DNA of 64,000 bases from Paenibacillus sp. FJAT-29882 (GCF_001510645.1 NZ_LMVB01000001.1:1478436-1542435); one strand, 5' to 3'; counted from the stretch's first letter, positions 8,847 through 17,851 are shown. Translations and numbers: made by a program. The notes: generated from the letters alone by a model not told the origin.

Positions 8847-9026
8847 ATGACAAAAGAAAATAAAAATCAAGCAGAAATTGCAGGTAGACATTATCAGACT
8901 GAAGATTTTGAGAAGAAAGACCAAATTTCATCTGGATTTGCTGAAACTCATGAACAAGTAAGTGACCACTTCTTTGAAGGCACGGTTGATCAGCTAATAA
9001 ATAATCAAGAAAATAAACCGGAATAA
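8847..9026 (+). CDS. yozQ: YozQ-like small protein (DUF4025)
   Basis: This 59-residue hydrophilic protein starts at the ATG 9 bases after ggggagga. It has the DUF4025 pattern: an acidic and Gln-rich N-terminus, then SSGFAETHEQVSDHFFEGT. The ETHEQVSD-x-x-x-EGT motif is the family hallmark. Function is unknown and there is no transmembrane segment. The CBS gene follows after 11 bases, so the two are probably cotranscribed. Confidence 0.8.
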   Translation: MTKENKNQAEIAGRHYQTEDFEKKDQISSGFAETHEQVSDHFFEGTVDQLINNQENKPE

Positions 9027-9037
9027 GAGGGATTGTT

Positions 9038-9466
9038 TTGAAGTCTATTAGAGAAATCATGACATCTAATGTAGATTACTGCACAACCTTTGATAATGTG
9101 TACGAAGCAGCTGTAAAAATGGCCGAAAGGGATGTAGGAGCTATCCCGGTTTGTGAGGATGGGAAATTAGTGGGTGTTTTAACAGATCGCGATATTGCAA
9201 TCCGTTGTATTGCTGGGAAGAAACCAGGTTCGACGAAAATTACCGATGTCATGACGAAGGAACCAATTACGATTTCACCAGAAACTCCAATCAAGGAAGC
9301 TGAAGAATTAATGGCAGAGAAACAAATCCGTCGTTTATTCATTGTCGAACAGGAATCTCTCATAGGTATTGTTTCGTTAGGTGATTTTGCTATTCATAAA
9401 GGTACCAACATGGCAGCAGCACACGCACTCGCAGAGATTTCGGAAAATCAGCATATTCAACATTGA
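9038..9466 (+). CDS. Tandem CBS-domain protein (YhcV-like)
   Basis: It has 142 residues and starts at TTG after agagggattgtt. Two CBS motifs cover about residues 7-60 and 75-130. The first contains GAIPVCEDGKLVGVLTDRDI and the second IRRLFIVEQESLIGIVSLGD. Such stand-alone pairs form a Bateman module that binds adenosine nucleotides or S-adenosylmethionine and act as small regulators; B. subtilis YhcV and YlbB are of this type. The partner protein is unknown. A family B repeat follows 58 bases later. Confidence 0.88.
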   Translation: MKSIREIMTSNVDYCTTFDNVYEAAVKMAERDVGAIPVCEDGKLVGVLTDRDIAIRCIAGKKPGSTKITDVMTKEPITISPETPIKEAEELMAEKQIRRLFIVEQESLIGIVSLGDFAIHKGTNMAAAHALAEISENQHIQH

Positions 9467-9524
9467 AATAAATACGAGTGTAAGATTAGAAAGCAAAACT
9501 TATTAAAAAAATATTTTTAATGAA

Positions 9525-9640
9525 AAAAGGGGCTGTCCCATAACCAAAGGGTAAGACGCCACATCTCTTATATAGCATTTACATGACACAATAAATGGTG
9601 GATAGAGTGGGAGTCAAATCTTTTGGGGACATCCCCTTTT
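9525..9640. repeat. Family B inverted-repeat element (B1)
   Basis: The ends aaaggggctgtccc and ggggacatccccttt are near-perfect inverted repeats around 88 bases of AT-rich centre. The left arm continues ataaccaaagggtaagac. The right arm has the matching gggagtcaaatctttt. The same left arm recurs in reverse orientation at 37568 and 63249. It may also terminate the CBS transcript and the convergent peptidase transcript. Confidence 0.75.
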
Positions 9641-9650
9641 TGTGCTTTTC

Positions 9651-11633
9651 TTAATTAATATGTTTATTAAACCAATCGCGAATATGCTCGGTGTGCTGCA
9701 ATCGTAAACGTGGAGCTCCGCTTCTTGATACTTCATGGGTCTGTTCTGGAAAGACCACAAGTACCGCTTCTTTTTTCTGACGTTTTAACGCAACGAAGAA
9801 TTGCTCTGCTTGTTCAATTGGACAGCGATAATCTTTATCGCCATGTAATAATAACAGAGGTGTTGTAACATTACCTACATATTTCAGAGGAGAGTGTCCC
9901 CATAGTTGTTCAGGAGATTCAATAATATTACCGCCTAATTCCCATTCAGTGAAGTAATAGCCAATATCGCTCACTCCATAGAAGCTGAGCCAATTGGAAA
10001 TACAGCGCTGGGTAACGGCTGCTTTAAATCGATCTGTATGCCCAACAATCCAGTTTGTCATAAAACCGCCGTAGCTTCCACCTGTTACACCTAACTTGCA
10101 TTCATCAAGGAAATCATACTCTGCAAGTACGTAATCTACGGCGGCCATTAAATCTTCATAATCCATGCCTCCATAATTGCCTCTGTTTGCATTAACGAAT
10201 TCTTGACCGTAGCCAGCACTGCCTCGTGGGTTTGTGAATAGGACCGTATAACCTTGTGCAACAAGGGTTTGAAACTCATGAACATATGTATTCGCATACA
10301 TGACATGCGGTCCGCCATGAATTTCTAGAATCAATGGATATTTTTTTCCTTGTTCGAAATTAGTCGGTTTCATAATCCACCCGTGTAATTCGAGACCGTC
10401 TTTAGCAGAAAAAGTAATGGGTTCAGCTTCCGAAAGTTTTTTATCTTTTAGAAATTCATCATTAACAAATGTAATTTGCTCAATTTCACCATTTGTTAAA
10501 TCAAAGGAGTATAAGTCACCAGGGTGAGTGGGTGTGCTGATTGCTACAACAGCTTTATGTGTTTCGGGATTAATGGTTAATCCATAAACATGCTGATTTT
10601 CGAGAAGAGAAGGATACATTGCACCTTCAATGGTTCCGTAATATACGCCTGTGTTTCCATGGTCACTAATTAAAAAATAAAAGCCTTGACTGTCATTCGT
10701 CCAAAGAAGTCCCGGATTGACCGCTTCAATATGAAAATCGCCTGCTGTTAAATCACCGACTTCAACATCCCAATCTGTAGTTATGCATGAGAGTGAATCT
10801 GTAACTAGTCTATATAACCAAATTTTGGATACTGTTGCTCCTTCATATTCTCGTTCATGCCCAATTAATGTTAAATAATTGCCATCAGGTGACCATCTAG
10901 GAAAATAAAAATGCCCATTGGTTGCCGTTATTTTTCTCCATGATCGATCATCTAAATGGAAAATAAACACATCGGAAGCGAGATTATAATCAGCATCGCC
11001 TGTGTCATTACTCACATATGCAAACTCTTTCCCGTTCGGCGCCCATGAGGAGGGAGTAAAGGACTGCTCCCCTGAGGTCAATTGCTCTACTTGACCTGTA
11101 GGTACATCAACTAGTATGAGGTGAGAAAATGAACGATCAAAATAGCCGCTCCCATCTGCTTTGTATTTAATTCGATCATATACAATTGCTTCTTTGCGTT
11201 CCTTTTCTGGTTCTTTTTCTTTCTCATGTAAAGTGTATCCAGCTTTTATTCGCGTAGAGGTAAGGATTTTCCTTGAATCAGGAGACCATATAGGCGTAGT
11301 AGCTCCCAGGTGAAATTCTGTCAGCTGACTAGCTTCTCCACCAACTGTATTTATTATGTATACTTGATTTTTTCCAGACCGGTTTGATAAAAAAGCAAGG
11401 TGGAGTCCATCAGGAGACCATCTTGGTGAAGACTGACGATGAAGTCCATATGTCCATTGAACGGTTTGTTTCGTTAAAAAACTATATACATATATATTTG
11501 AAATATATTTCTCATCATCCTTAGCAACAGAGGTCTCAATATAGGCTACCATATTGCCATCAGGCGAAAGTTGTGGATCGGTGACAGATTTTAAGTCAAA
11601 TAAATATTCTGCTAAGATTCCTTTATTACCCAT
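9651..11633 (-). CDS. yuxL: S9 family serine peptidase (prolyl oligopeptidase / acylaminoacyl-peptidase type)
   Basis: This is a 660-residue cytosolic peptidase. I place the start at the ATG 6 bases after aaaggatg; upstream in-frame starts lack a site. The first 400 residues are a beta-propeller with repeated SPDG/WSPDG motifs (VTDPQLSPDGNMV, PRWSPDGLHL, PIWSPDSRK, PRWSPDGNYL). The alpha/beta hydrolase domain has the nucleophile in GGSYGGFMTNW (about residue 521), Asp in HGDKDYRCP (about 600) and His in QTHEVSR (about 632). Length matches B. subtilis YuxL (about 657). It likely trims short peptides. It is monocistronic. Confidence 0.92.
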   Translation of the reverse strand: MGNKGILAEYLFDLKSVTDPQLSPDGNMVAYIETSVAKDDEKYISNIYVYSFLTKQTVQWTYGLHRQSSPRWSPDGLHLAFLSNRSGKNQVYIINTVGGEASQLTEFHLGATTPIWSPDSRKILTSTRIKAGYTLHEKEKEPEKERKEAIVYDRIKYKADGSGYFDRSFSHLILVDVPTGQVEQLTSGEQSFTPSSWAPNGKEFAYVSNDTGDADYNLASDVFIFHLDDRSWRKITATNGHFYFPRWSPDGNYLTLIGHEREYEGATVSKIWLYRLVTDSLSCITTDWDVEVGDLTAGDFHIEAVNPGLLWTNDSQGFYFLISDHGNTGVYYGTIEGAMYPSLLENQHVYGLTINPETHKAVVAISTPTHPGDLYSFDLTNGEIEQITFVNDEFLKDKKLSEAEPITFSAKDGLELHGWIMKPTNFEQGKKYPLILEIHGGPHVMYANTYVHEFQTLVAQGYTVLFTNPRGSAGYGQEFVNANRGNYGGMDYEDLMAAVDYVLAEYDFLDECKLGVTGGSYGGFMTNWIVGHTDRFKAAVTQRCISNWLSFYGVSDIGYYFTEWELGGNIIESPEQLWGHSPLKYVGNVTTPLLLLHGDKDYRCPIEQAEQFFVALKRQKKEAVLVVFPEQTHEVSRSGAPRLRLQHTEHIRDWFNKHIN

Positions 11634-11783
11634 TATATTCATCCTTTCTTTATGCACTATGAAACTAATTCTATCAAGTGATTGTTGATTCGACAAATAT
11701 CATGGAAACTTCCCCTAAATCATTTAGTGAATGGAAATATAAATCCTTCAACAATGGAAAATGTTAAGCAGAAAAGTTTGAAA

Positions 11784-11834
11784 AAAGTCTTGCCAATTTA
11801 TTAGAGATAATACTCTATAAGGGGCAAGACTTTT
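11784..11834 (-). terminator. Terminator of the YckD-like gene
   Basis: On the minus strand aaagtcttgcccc and ttggcaagactttttt pair around an AT-rich loop and end in a T-run. T-runs on both sides allow bidirectional action. It lies between the stop of the gene at 11850 and the peptidase start. Confidence 0.75.
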
Positions 11835-11849
11835 TATGAAGAAATTGTA

Positions 11850-12182
11850 TTATTCTGCTGGTCTTTTGTGGTGATGAGTGTGGTGTGGTTGAAAGCCGTT
11901 TTCTACTAACTTTTGATAATGCTTTTCCATATGTTTCACAATCATTGCAGATTTCTCTTTAGAAATTGCACCGAATTCTACATATTTATGCACAATTTCT
12001 ATTTTCTTAGCCAGCATTTCCTTATGCAATACTGCAAGTTCGTCTTGTTGTTTTTGGGTAAACTCTATTTGGTGTTCTTGTTTAACTTCGCTTTCTTGGT
12101 TATCTTTCTCAGCAAATGCCGTGATCTCGAAGTTACTAGTTACGAAACTAATTGTCAGCAAGGCAATAAGTAATTTATTCAT
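11850..12182 (-). CDS. YckD-like secreted protein (DUF2680)
   Basis: The 110-residue protein follows aaaggagatcgtatc. Residues 1-24 form a signal peptide ending near AFA. The mature part is a charged helix with FTQKQQDELAVLHKEMLAKKIEIVHKYVEFGAISKEKSAMI, the DUF2680 pattern of B. subtilis YckD. The tail is His-rich (QPHHTHHHKRPAE) and might bind metal, but that is speculation. Function of the family is not established. It is monocistronic with its own terminator. Confidence 0.82.
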   Translation of the reverse strand: MNKLLIALLTISFVTSNFEITAFAEKDNQESEVKQEHQIEFTQKQQDELAVLHKEMLAKKIEIVHKYVEFGAISKEKSAMIVKHMEKHYQKLVENGFQPHHTHHHKRPAE

Positions 12183-12657
12183 GATACGATCTCCTTTTGT
12201 TATTATCTTTTTGTGAAAAATGCTTTAATACCCTTTCTAAAAAATTTAAGATGCTGTTAGTTTTTTAATATTGGAACCAAATTATGCATGTATATAAAAT
12301 AACTAAAGGATTTATAGAAAATGCTTGTCTCCCGAATAGATGTAAGGATAAGTAAAAGGCGATTGCACTTAAAGTAAATCTTAACGAGGAAGACTTTAAT
12401 GTGGACAAGGAATCATCAGCAACTTGCGGTATAAATGTATGAGTGGCAATTGAGGTAGTGACCAGATTGCTTGATTTCTTATTTACGAATGTAGTGATCA
12501 TAATTGTTAGTAACAAGGTAATACATAAAAAAATAAACTATGAAAAAAAGAACATGTATGACAGATCAATTAGCTAATAACTTTTTAAATATCCACTAAT
12601 TAATTATGCCAAGTAGCCCCAACTTGAATATCTTGTAATACAGAAGGAGGGATGAGC
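12183..12657. other. Intergenic region with a doubtful minus-strand frame
   Basis: A minus-strand frame at 12265-12516 (83 residues, hydrophobic C-terminus) opens with TTG but has no ribosome site and no family resemblance, so I do not annotate it. The plus strand holds the ribosome site aaggagg at 12644 of the next gene. No clear sigma-E or sigma-K promoter could be read by eye. Confidence 0.4.
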
Positions 12658-14013
12658 ATGAATGCTGAACGAAAAGAAGTAATAAAAAGATTTCTCGAAC
12701 AAAGGTTTACTTTAGATAATAATTTTGTTAATGAAGAAGCACTTTCGCAACTTATAAATATGTTTAAAAATAAAACAGAAGATTATGAATCTGAAGATGT
12801 AGCTCTAGAGCAAAGTGAAGACGAAGTCCTAGATTTAAGCTCAAACGAGAGTGGGGATGAAAATTTAGGCGAGCTGGGGGATGAAGGCCCAGACGAGAGT
12901 GAGGATGAAGGCCCAGACGAGAGTGAGGATGAAAGCCCAGACGAGAGTGGGGATGAAAGCCCAGACGAGAGTGGGGATGAAAGTCCAGACGAGAGTGGGG
13001 ATGAAGGCCCAGACGAGAGTGGGGATGAAGGCCCAGACGAGAGTGGGGATGAAAACCCAGACGAGAGTGGGGATGAAAACCCAGACGAGAGTGGGGATGA
13101 AAACCCAGACGAGAGTGGGGATGAAAGTCCAGACGAGCTGGGGGATGAAAGTCCGGACGAGAGTGGGGATGAAAGTCCGGACGAGAGTGGGGATGAAAGT
13201 CCAGACGAGCTGGGGGATGAAAGTCCAGACGAGCTGGGGGATGAAAGTCCAGACGAGCTGGGGGATGAAAGTCCAGACGAGAGTGGGGATGAAAATTTAG
13301 GCGAGCTGGGGGATGAAAGTCCAGACGAGAGTGGGGATGAAAGTCCAGACGAGAGTGGGGATGAAAGTCCAGACGAGCGTGGGGATGAAAGCCCAGACGA
13401 GAGTGGGGATGAAAGTCCAGACGAGCGGGGGGATGAAAGTCCAGACGAGCGGGGGGATGAAAGTCCAGACGAGCTGGGGGATGAAAGTCCAGACGAGAGT
13501 GGGGATGAAAGTCCAGACGAGCGTGGGGATGAAAGTCCAGACGAGCTGGGGGATGAAAGTCCAGACGAGAGTGGGGATGAAAGTCCAGACGAGCGTGAGG
13601 ATGAAAGTCCAGACGAGAGTGGGGATGAAAATTTAGGCGAGCTGGGGGATGAAAGTCCAGACGAGAGTGGGGATGAAAGTCCAGACGAGAGTGGGGATGA
13701 AAGTCCAGACGAGAGTGGGGATGAAAGCCCAGACGAGAGTGGGGATGAAAGTCCAGACGAGCCGGGGGATGAAAATTTAGGCGAGCTGGGGGATGAAAGT
13801 CCAGACGAGAGTGGGGATGAAAGCCCAGACGAGAGTGGGGATGAAAGTCCAGACGAGAGTGGGGATGAAAGTCCAGACGAGCCGGAGGATGAAAGCCCAG
13901 ACGAGAGTGGGGATGAAAGTCCAGACGAGCCGGGGGATGAAAGCCCAGACGAGAGTGGGGATGAAAGTCCAGACGAGAGTGGGGATGAAAGTCCAGACGA
14001 GAGTGGCGACTAA
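12658..14013 (+). CDS. Highly acidic tandem-repeat protein of the spore-coat locus
   Basis: The protein has 451 residues. Start is the ATG 7 bases after aaggagg; an ATG 6 bases earlier is too close. Residues 1-60 are unique and partly helical (NAERKEVIKRFLEQRFTLDN). From about residue 63 to the end it consists of some 48 copies of an 8-residue unit, consensus DESPDESG, with variants DESPDELG, DESPDERG, DEGPDESG, DENPDESG and DENLGELG. It is extremely acidic, disordered, and lacks a signal peptide. The gene order repeat protein, CotS-like, CotSA-like matches, as I recall it, the ytxO-cotS-cotSA order of B. subtilis, so it is probably an acidic coat protein. Ser-rich repeats could be modified by the neighbouring transferases; that is inference. 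Confidence 0.8.
   Translation: MNAERKEVIKRFLEQRFTLDNNFVNEEALSQLINMFKNKTEDYESEDVALEQSEDEVLDLSSNESGDENLGELGDEGPDESEDEGPDESEDESPDESGDESPDESGDESPDESGDEGPDESGDEGPDESGDENPDESGDENPDESGDENPDESGDESPDELGDESPDESGDESPDESGDESPDELGDESPDELGDESPDELGDESPDESGDENLGELGDESPDESGDESPDESGDESPDERGDESPDESGDESPDERGDESPDERGDESPDELGDESPDESGDESPDERGDESPDELGDESPDESGDESPDEREDESPDESGDENLGELGDESPDESGDESPDESGDESPDESGDESPDESGDESPDEPGDENLGELGDESPDESGDESPDESGDESPDESGDESPDEPEDESPDESGDESPDEPGDESPDESGDESPDESGDESPDESGD
12853..14010 (+). repeat. 24-bp coding tandem repeat, about 48 units
   Basis: The unit is gatgaaagtccagacgagag plus tggg (24 bases). Most differences between units are single substitutions (agt/agc/aac/ggc at codon 3; agt/ctg/cgt/cgg/ccg at codon 7). 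A marker unit containing aatttaggcgagctg occurs at about 12859, 13291, 13627 and 13771, that is 18, 14 and 6 units apart, which shows block duplication. Because 24 is divisible by 3 and the unit lacks stops, other frames also stay open. Confidence 0.95.
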
Positions 14014-14037
14014 GACGAAGAAAAAATAATTCTAATT

Positions 14038-14082
14038 TCGGTGGGATCATCTTAAGGTGATCCCATTACTTAATTTTTATCC
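14038..14082 (+). terminator. Terminator after the repeat-protein gene
   Basis: The stem gggatca, loop tcttaagg region and tgatccc is followed by attacttaattttta. The repeat protein may therefore be its own transcription unit. Confidence 0.65.
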
Positions 14083-14580
14083 TGGTTAAACAGATTGTAA
14101 TACCCTAAGTAAGATGAATATTTAATGTTCTTAGTATATTGCTCGACAAAAAATGTTTTTTTGCTTCAAAATGGCCAAGCGTTCATGTTAGTTAGTCATT
14201 TCATAACTTGTTAAACAAGTAAGAATTGCCAATCGTTTCAATGATCGATGAATTATTCAAAATTACCTTCTGTTTCTAAGCAACTATCCTATACAAATAT
14301 TTTATCAGAGCATAACATGGTTAAGAGTATTTAATCCTGCAGATTGGTCCGAAAAATAGGTACATCCTTTTAGACTACTTAAATTAATATCTTGGAAAAT
14401 CATCATCTATTACCTGTTTCTTTGAGGATCTATGGAGATAATTCTTCGAGTAAATTATAGGGGGAAATGAAGAAATCTGTTTTGGAAAGCGTTGACAAAA
14501 ACAAGGATGAACTCAAATGAAAGTAAAAATTGACAGCGCTTTACTCTTGCGGAAATTACGATTTAACTCATAGGAGGGAT
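14083..14580. other. 500-base AT-rich intergenic region
   Basis: No gene is seen between the repeat-protein terminator and the CotS-like gene. It starts with tttatcctggttaaacag, which resembles one end of a family A element without the other end. A late-sporulation promoter is expected here because the next genes are coat genes, but I could not identify a convincing one by eye. Confidence 0.4.
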
Positions 14581-14583
14581 ATG

Positions 14584-15678
14584 ATGGATCACCCAATAAT
14601 TGAGCCATGGGAAGCCGATGATTTAACTCATGAATTTTATGTACCTGACTATATTGAACGAATAGCACAGGATGTTCTTGAAAGTTACGATCTTTCTGTT
14701 AATAGCATACAGGTCATAACAACTAAGCCAGATAAAGGCGGTGCGATTTGGAAACTTGAAACAACTTCTGGTCCAAAAAGTTTAAAATTGTTACACAGAA
14801 GACCAACAAGAAGTATGTTTAGCTTGGGAGCTCAGGAATATTTAGTTAAAGTCCAAGATGCAAGAGTGCCCGCGATTGTAAAAACAAAGGATGAAAAGGA
14901 TTATGTTGAAGCAGGAGGAAAGTTATGGTTCGTTGCAGAGTGGATAGAACCATTAGAACCTGTTACAAAAGATTTAGAAGGTGCGAAACATTTATGTTAT
15001 GCGCTCGGTGAATTTCATCGTTTAAGTAAGGGCTATGAGCCACCGCAACAATCTGAAGTAGCTTCAAGACTGCATAAATGGCCATCTAGTTATGAAAAGA
15101 TGATCATCAAAATGGATTGGTTCCGGAATATTGCTAACGTATATCACGAATTACCAGCAAGTACACATTTATTGAATGTAGTTGATAGGTTTGAAGAGCA
15201 AGCTAGAAATAGTTTGACAAGGCTTAATCAATCAAGTTATTCCGAACTGATAAAAAAAGGAAATGCTTTTTGGGGACTTGTTCATCAGGATTATGGCTGG
15301 TCAAATGGTCAAATGGGTAGTAATGGAATGTGGATTATTGACCTTGATGGGGTTGCCTTTGATCTTCCGCTTCGTGATTTAAGAAAGCTAATTAGTGGTA
15401 CAATGGCAGATTTGTATAGATGGGATGTGAATTGGGTTCGGGAGATGATTAAGTCTTATCATGAATCTAATCCCCTTACAGCTGAACTATATGAGATTTT
15501 AATGATTGATTTGTCACTCCCAAATGAATTTTATAAAAATATTAAAGAAGTTGTATATGAACCTGAATTATTTTTAAATGATCAAACAACCCAATTAATT
15601 CAAACGATTGTTGATACAGATCAGACTAAATGGCCAGTTCTTAAAGAAATTGAAGATGATTGGAGGGGGAGGGAATAA
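14584..15678 (+). CDS. cotS: CotS-family spore coat protein (aminoglycoside-phosphotransferase-like fold)
   Basis: It has about 364 residues; start is the second of two adjacent ATGs (14581, 14584) after aggaggga. The family landmarks are in order: GGAIWKLETTSGPKSLKLLHR (nucleotide-loop and Lys region), SMFSLGAQEYL, WFVAEWIEPLEP, ALGEFHRLSKGYEPP, the catalytic-loop-like VHQDYGWSN, the metal-site-like WIIDLDGVAFDLPLRDLRKL. HQD and DLD correspond to the active-site Asp residues of the kinase fold, so activity is plausible but unproven. In B. subtilis CotS needs CotSA-type partners for coat assembly. The next gene starts 2 bases after the stop, so translation is coupled. Confidence 0.9.
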   Translation: MDHPIIEPWEADDLTHEFYVPDYIERIAQDVLESYDLSVNSIQVITTKPDKGGAIWKLETTSGPKSLKLLHRRPTRSMFSLGAQEYLVKVQDARVPAIVKTKDEKDYVEAGGKLWFVAEWIEPLEPVTKDLEGAKHLCYALGEFHRLSKGYEPPQQSEVASRLHKWPSSYEKMIIKMDWFRNIANVYHELPASTHLLNVVDRFEEQARNSLTRLNQSSYSELIKKGNAFWGLVHQDYGWSNGQMGSNGMWIIDLDGVAFDLPLRDLRKLISGTMADLYRWDVNWVREMIKSYHESNPLTAELYEILMIDLSLPNEFYKNIKEVVYEPELFLNDQTTQLIQTIVDTDQTKWPVLKEIEDDWRGRE

Positions 15679-15680
15679 CT

Positions 15681-17408
15681 ATGAAAATATTAATGATCTG
15701 TACTGAAAAACTACCAGTGCCTCCTGTGTTAGGTGGAGCGATTCAAACGTATATTTCTGGGAACCTCCCTTATTTATCCAAATTTCATGAAATCACGGTT
15801 TTAGGGATTAGTGAACCATCACTTCCAAATCAGGAAACAATAGATGGCGTTCATTATGTACGGGTACCTGGTCAAATATTAGAGATCTATCGAGAAGGAG
15901 TCATCAAGTATCTAGAATCGACTTCCTTTGACCTTATTCATATTTTCAACCGACCGCGTTTGGTCCTTCCAGTTCGGAAAGTTGCTCCTGAAGCAAAAAT
16001 TACTTTAAGCATGCATAATGATATGTTCAATCCTGACAAAATAAGTCCAGAAGAAGCAACTGCTGCATTAGAAGAAGTATCTAATATTGTAACGGTAAGT
16101 GATTATGTTGGTAATGTAATACGAAATCTTTATCCACAAGCAACAGCGAAAATAACTACGATTTATTCTGGAGTAGATACTGAGCAGTTCTTACCTGGAT
16201 ACCATCCAAAGATGCAAAAGATACGTAATGAAATTCGTCAAGAACATGGCTTAGAAAACAAAACAGTTATCATGTTTGCAGGTAGACTTTCTCATAATAA
16301 AGGAGTAGATCGGTTAATTAGGGCGTTGCCGGAGCTATCAAAAAAATTTAAAGATTTAGCAGTAGTAGTAGTTGGAAGTAGTTGGTTTAGCGAAGATAAT
16401 GTAACTGATTATGTTGCCTATGTTAGAGCAATGACAAAGAAATTGACAATACCAGTAGTAACAACAGGTTTTGTTTCACCAAGTGTCATACAAAACTGGT
16501 TTGCAGCGGCTGATTTATTTGTATGCACATCTCAATGGAACGAGCCATTGGCACGGGTACATTATGAAGCGATGGCAGCGGGACTACCTATATTAACGAC
16601 AGCAAGAGGAGGAAATCCAGAAGTCATTCAACTCAATGAAAATGGTCTTGTTGTAGAAAATCCAGAAAATCCGATTGGTTTTGTAGAAAAAATTACAGAA
16701 ATCCTATCAGACAAATCTAAAATGAAAAACATGGGGATCAAAGGGAGAGAACTTGCTGTATCTCTTTATAAGTGGGACAGAGTTGCTTCCGAAATACTTG
16801 GAGTATGGGGCGATGCAATTCATACGTCATCTTCATCAGTACCAGAAACTTTAACCGATATTTATGTTGAACAAGAAATCATAAAAGATTTGGTAAGCGC
16901 AGATTCTATTGAAGCGAAGCCTACTGATACTAAATCCAACAATAAGCAAAAGTCTACATTAGAGAAAAAAGTTGAAGCGAAGCCTACTGATACTAAATCC
17001 AACAATAAGCAAAAGTCTACATTAGAGAAAAAAGTTGAAGCGAAGCCTACTGATACTAAATCCAACAATAAGCAAAAGTCTACATTAGAGAAAAAAGTTG
17101 AGGCGAAGCCTACTGATACTAAATCCAACTATAAACAAAAGTCTACATTAGAGAAAAAAGTTGAAGCTGAAGTTAAACAAGAACCTATAATAGAATTAGA
17201 TAATAAACCAGAAAAAGAAATTGAAAATCAGGGAATAAAAGATAAATCGAAAACTCATTCTGTTAGAGATATGATTAAGGAGTCGCTGAGGGAATCGGTT
17301 AGAAAGACGATCATAGAACAGATGATTATCGATTCGAATGAAGTTTCAACTGAAGATTCGATTAGCAACTTAATTAGGGAGTTGAAAAGAAGAAGAAACA
17401 TTGAATAA
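15681..17408 (+). CDS. cotSA: CotSA-like GT4 glycosyltransferase with a repeated C-terminal tail
   Basis: It has 575 residues and starts at the ATG 9 bases after ggagggggaggg. Residues 1-385 are a GT-B fold, family GT4. The N-terminal acceptor domain has GGAIQTYISGNL and MHNDMF; the donor domain has FAGRLSHNKGVDRL and the EPLARVHYEAMAAGLP motif (E-x7-E, about residue 289). The other 190 residues are Lys/Glu-rich and contain four 21-residue repeats beginning EAKPTDTKSNNKQ, then a helical end (RDMIKESLRESVRKTIIEQ). Usual CotSA proteins end near residue 380, so the tail is an addition. It probably transfers a sugar at the forespore coat, and the tail may anchor it there (inference). Confidence 0.88.
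   Translation: MKILMICTEKLPVPPVLGGAIQTYISGNLPYLSKFHEITVLGISEPSLPNQETIDGVHYVRVPGQILEIYREGVIKYLESTSFDLIHIFNRPRLVLPVRKVAPEAKITLSMHNDMFNPDKISPEEATAALEEVSNIVTVSDYVGNVIRNLYPQATAKITTIYSGVDTEQFLPGYHPKMQKIRNEIRQEHGLENKTVIMFAGRLSHNKGVDRLIRALPELSKKFKDLAVVVVGSSWFSEDNVTDYVAYVRAMTKKLTIPVVTTGFVSPSVIQNWFAAADLFVCTSQWNEPLARVHYEAMAAGLPILTTARGGNPEVIQLNENGLVVENPENPIGFVEKITEILSDKSKMKNMGIKGRELAVSLYKWDRVASEILGVWGDAIHTSSSSVPETLTDIYVEQEIIKDLVSADSIEAKPTDTKSNNKQKSTLEKKVEAKPTDTKSNNKQKSTLEKKVEAKPTDTKSNNKQKSTLEKKVEAKPTDTKSNYKQKSTLEKKVEAEVKQEPIIELDNKPEKEIENQGIKDKSKTHSVRDMIKESLRESVRKTIIEQMIIDSNEVSTEDSISNLIRELKRRRNIE
16911..17162 (+). repeat. Four tandem 63-bp units in the glycosyltransferase tail
   Basis: Units start at 16911, 16974, 17037 and 17100. 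The first three are identical by eye; the fourth has gag for gaa in codon 1 and aactataaa for aacaataag. The near identity means recent duplication. Each unit encodes 21 residues beginning EAKPTDTK and ending LEKKV. Confidence 0.95.
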
Positions 17409-17432
17409 GTGAGTAAGGCTGCATCATGATAA

Positions 17433-17470
17433 TGATAAGCCCCGTTTCAAAGTAGAAACGGGGCTTATCA
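17433..17470. terminator. Perfect hairpin closing the coat operon
   Basis: The arms tgataagccccgtttc and gaaacggggcttatca pair perfectly (16 bp) with loop aaagta. The T-run after it is weak (ttgtg), but stem strength and position after the stop support a terminator, perhaps acting in both directions. Confidence 0.7.
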
Positions 17471-17752
17471 TTGTGAAAAGTATATCGTAAAAATTTATTT
17501 CGGATGTCTTAAATAGATTTGACTCTATACACCCAATACACCTACAAGCTATATATTAAGGAATAGATCTGAGCATTTGTATATTGGACAACCTCTTGGA
17601 ACTTAGAAGAGGGAGTGGAGTAAAATGGTCTTTTAATAGATTGAACTTGATCCCCTTAATTATAATTAAGGGTACAAGTCAATATACTCAAGAGAAATCA
17701 TTTTTGTGGCACCAATTATTAATTTTATATCCTCGTCAGGAAAATCGATTTT

Positions 17753-17851
17753 TTAACCTCTAACTAACAGATTATCGGCCTGAACCACTACTTTATTTAA
17801 CAATTCGGTATATTGCATTCTTCTACCTATAAATTCTTCTTCAAGTCGCAT
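17753..17851 (-). CDS. 32-residue open frame with ribosome site in a decayed region
   Basis: It reads MRLEEEFIGRRMQYTELLNK and 12 more residues, after gaggtgaaacaat. It matches no family I know. It follows the remnants of CotS-like genes on the same strand and may be the relic of another broken coat gene rather than a working small protein. Confidence 0.3.
   Translation of the reverse strand: MRLEEEFIGRRMQYTELLNKVVVQADNLLVRG

Noticed and set aside
12265..12516. Minus-strand 83-residue frame with a hydrophobic end
   Set aside because: No ribosome site, no family resemblance and a non-polar composition that AT-rich noncoding DNA can give.
12853..14010. Possible CRISPR array or G-quadruplex tract
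   Set aside because: Units are directly contiguous with no unique spacers, so it is not CRISPR. The g-runs recur only every 24 bases, too far apart for a canonical quadruplex.
12764..14050. A 428-residue open frame on the minus strand and further open plus-strand frames over the 24-bp array
   Set aside because: They follow from a stop-free repeat unit whose length is a multiple of three. The antisense frame lacks a ribosome site, and the sense frame at 12658 has a strong site and a non-repeated conserved-looking N-terminus.
16862..17128. Minus-strand 88-residue frame with repeated LDLVSVGFASTFF
   Set aside because: It is the antisense shadow of the 63-bp repeats in the glycosyltransferase tail.
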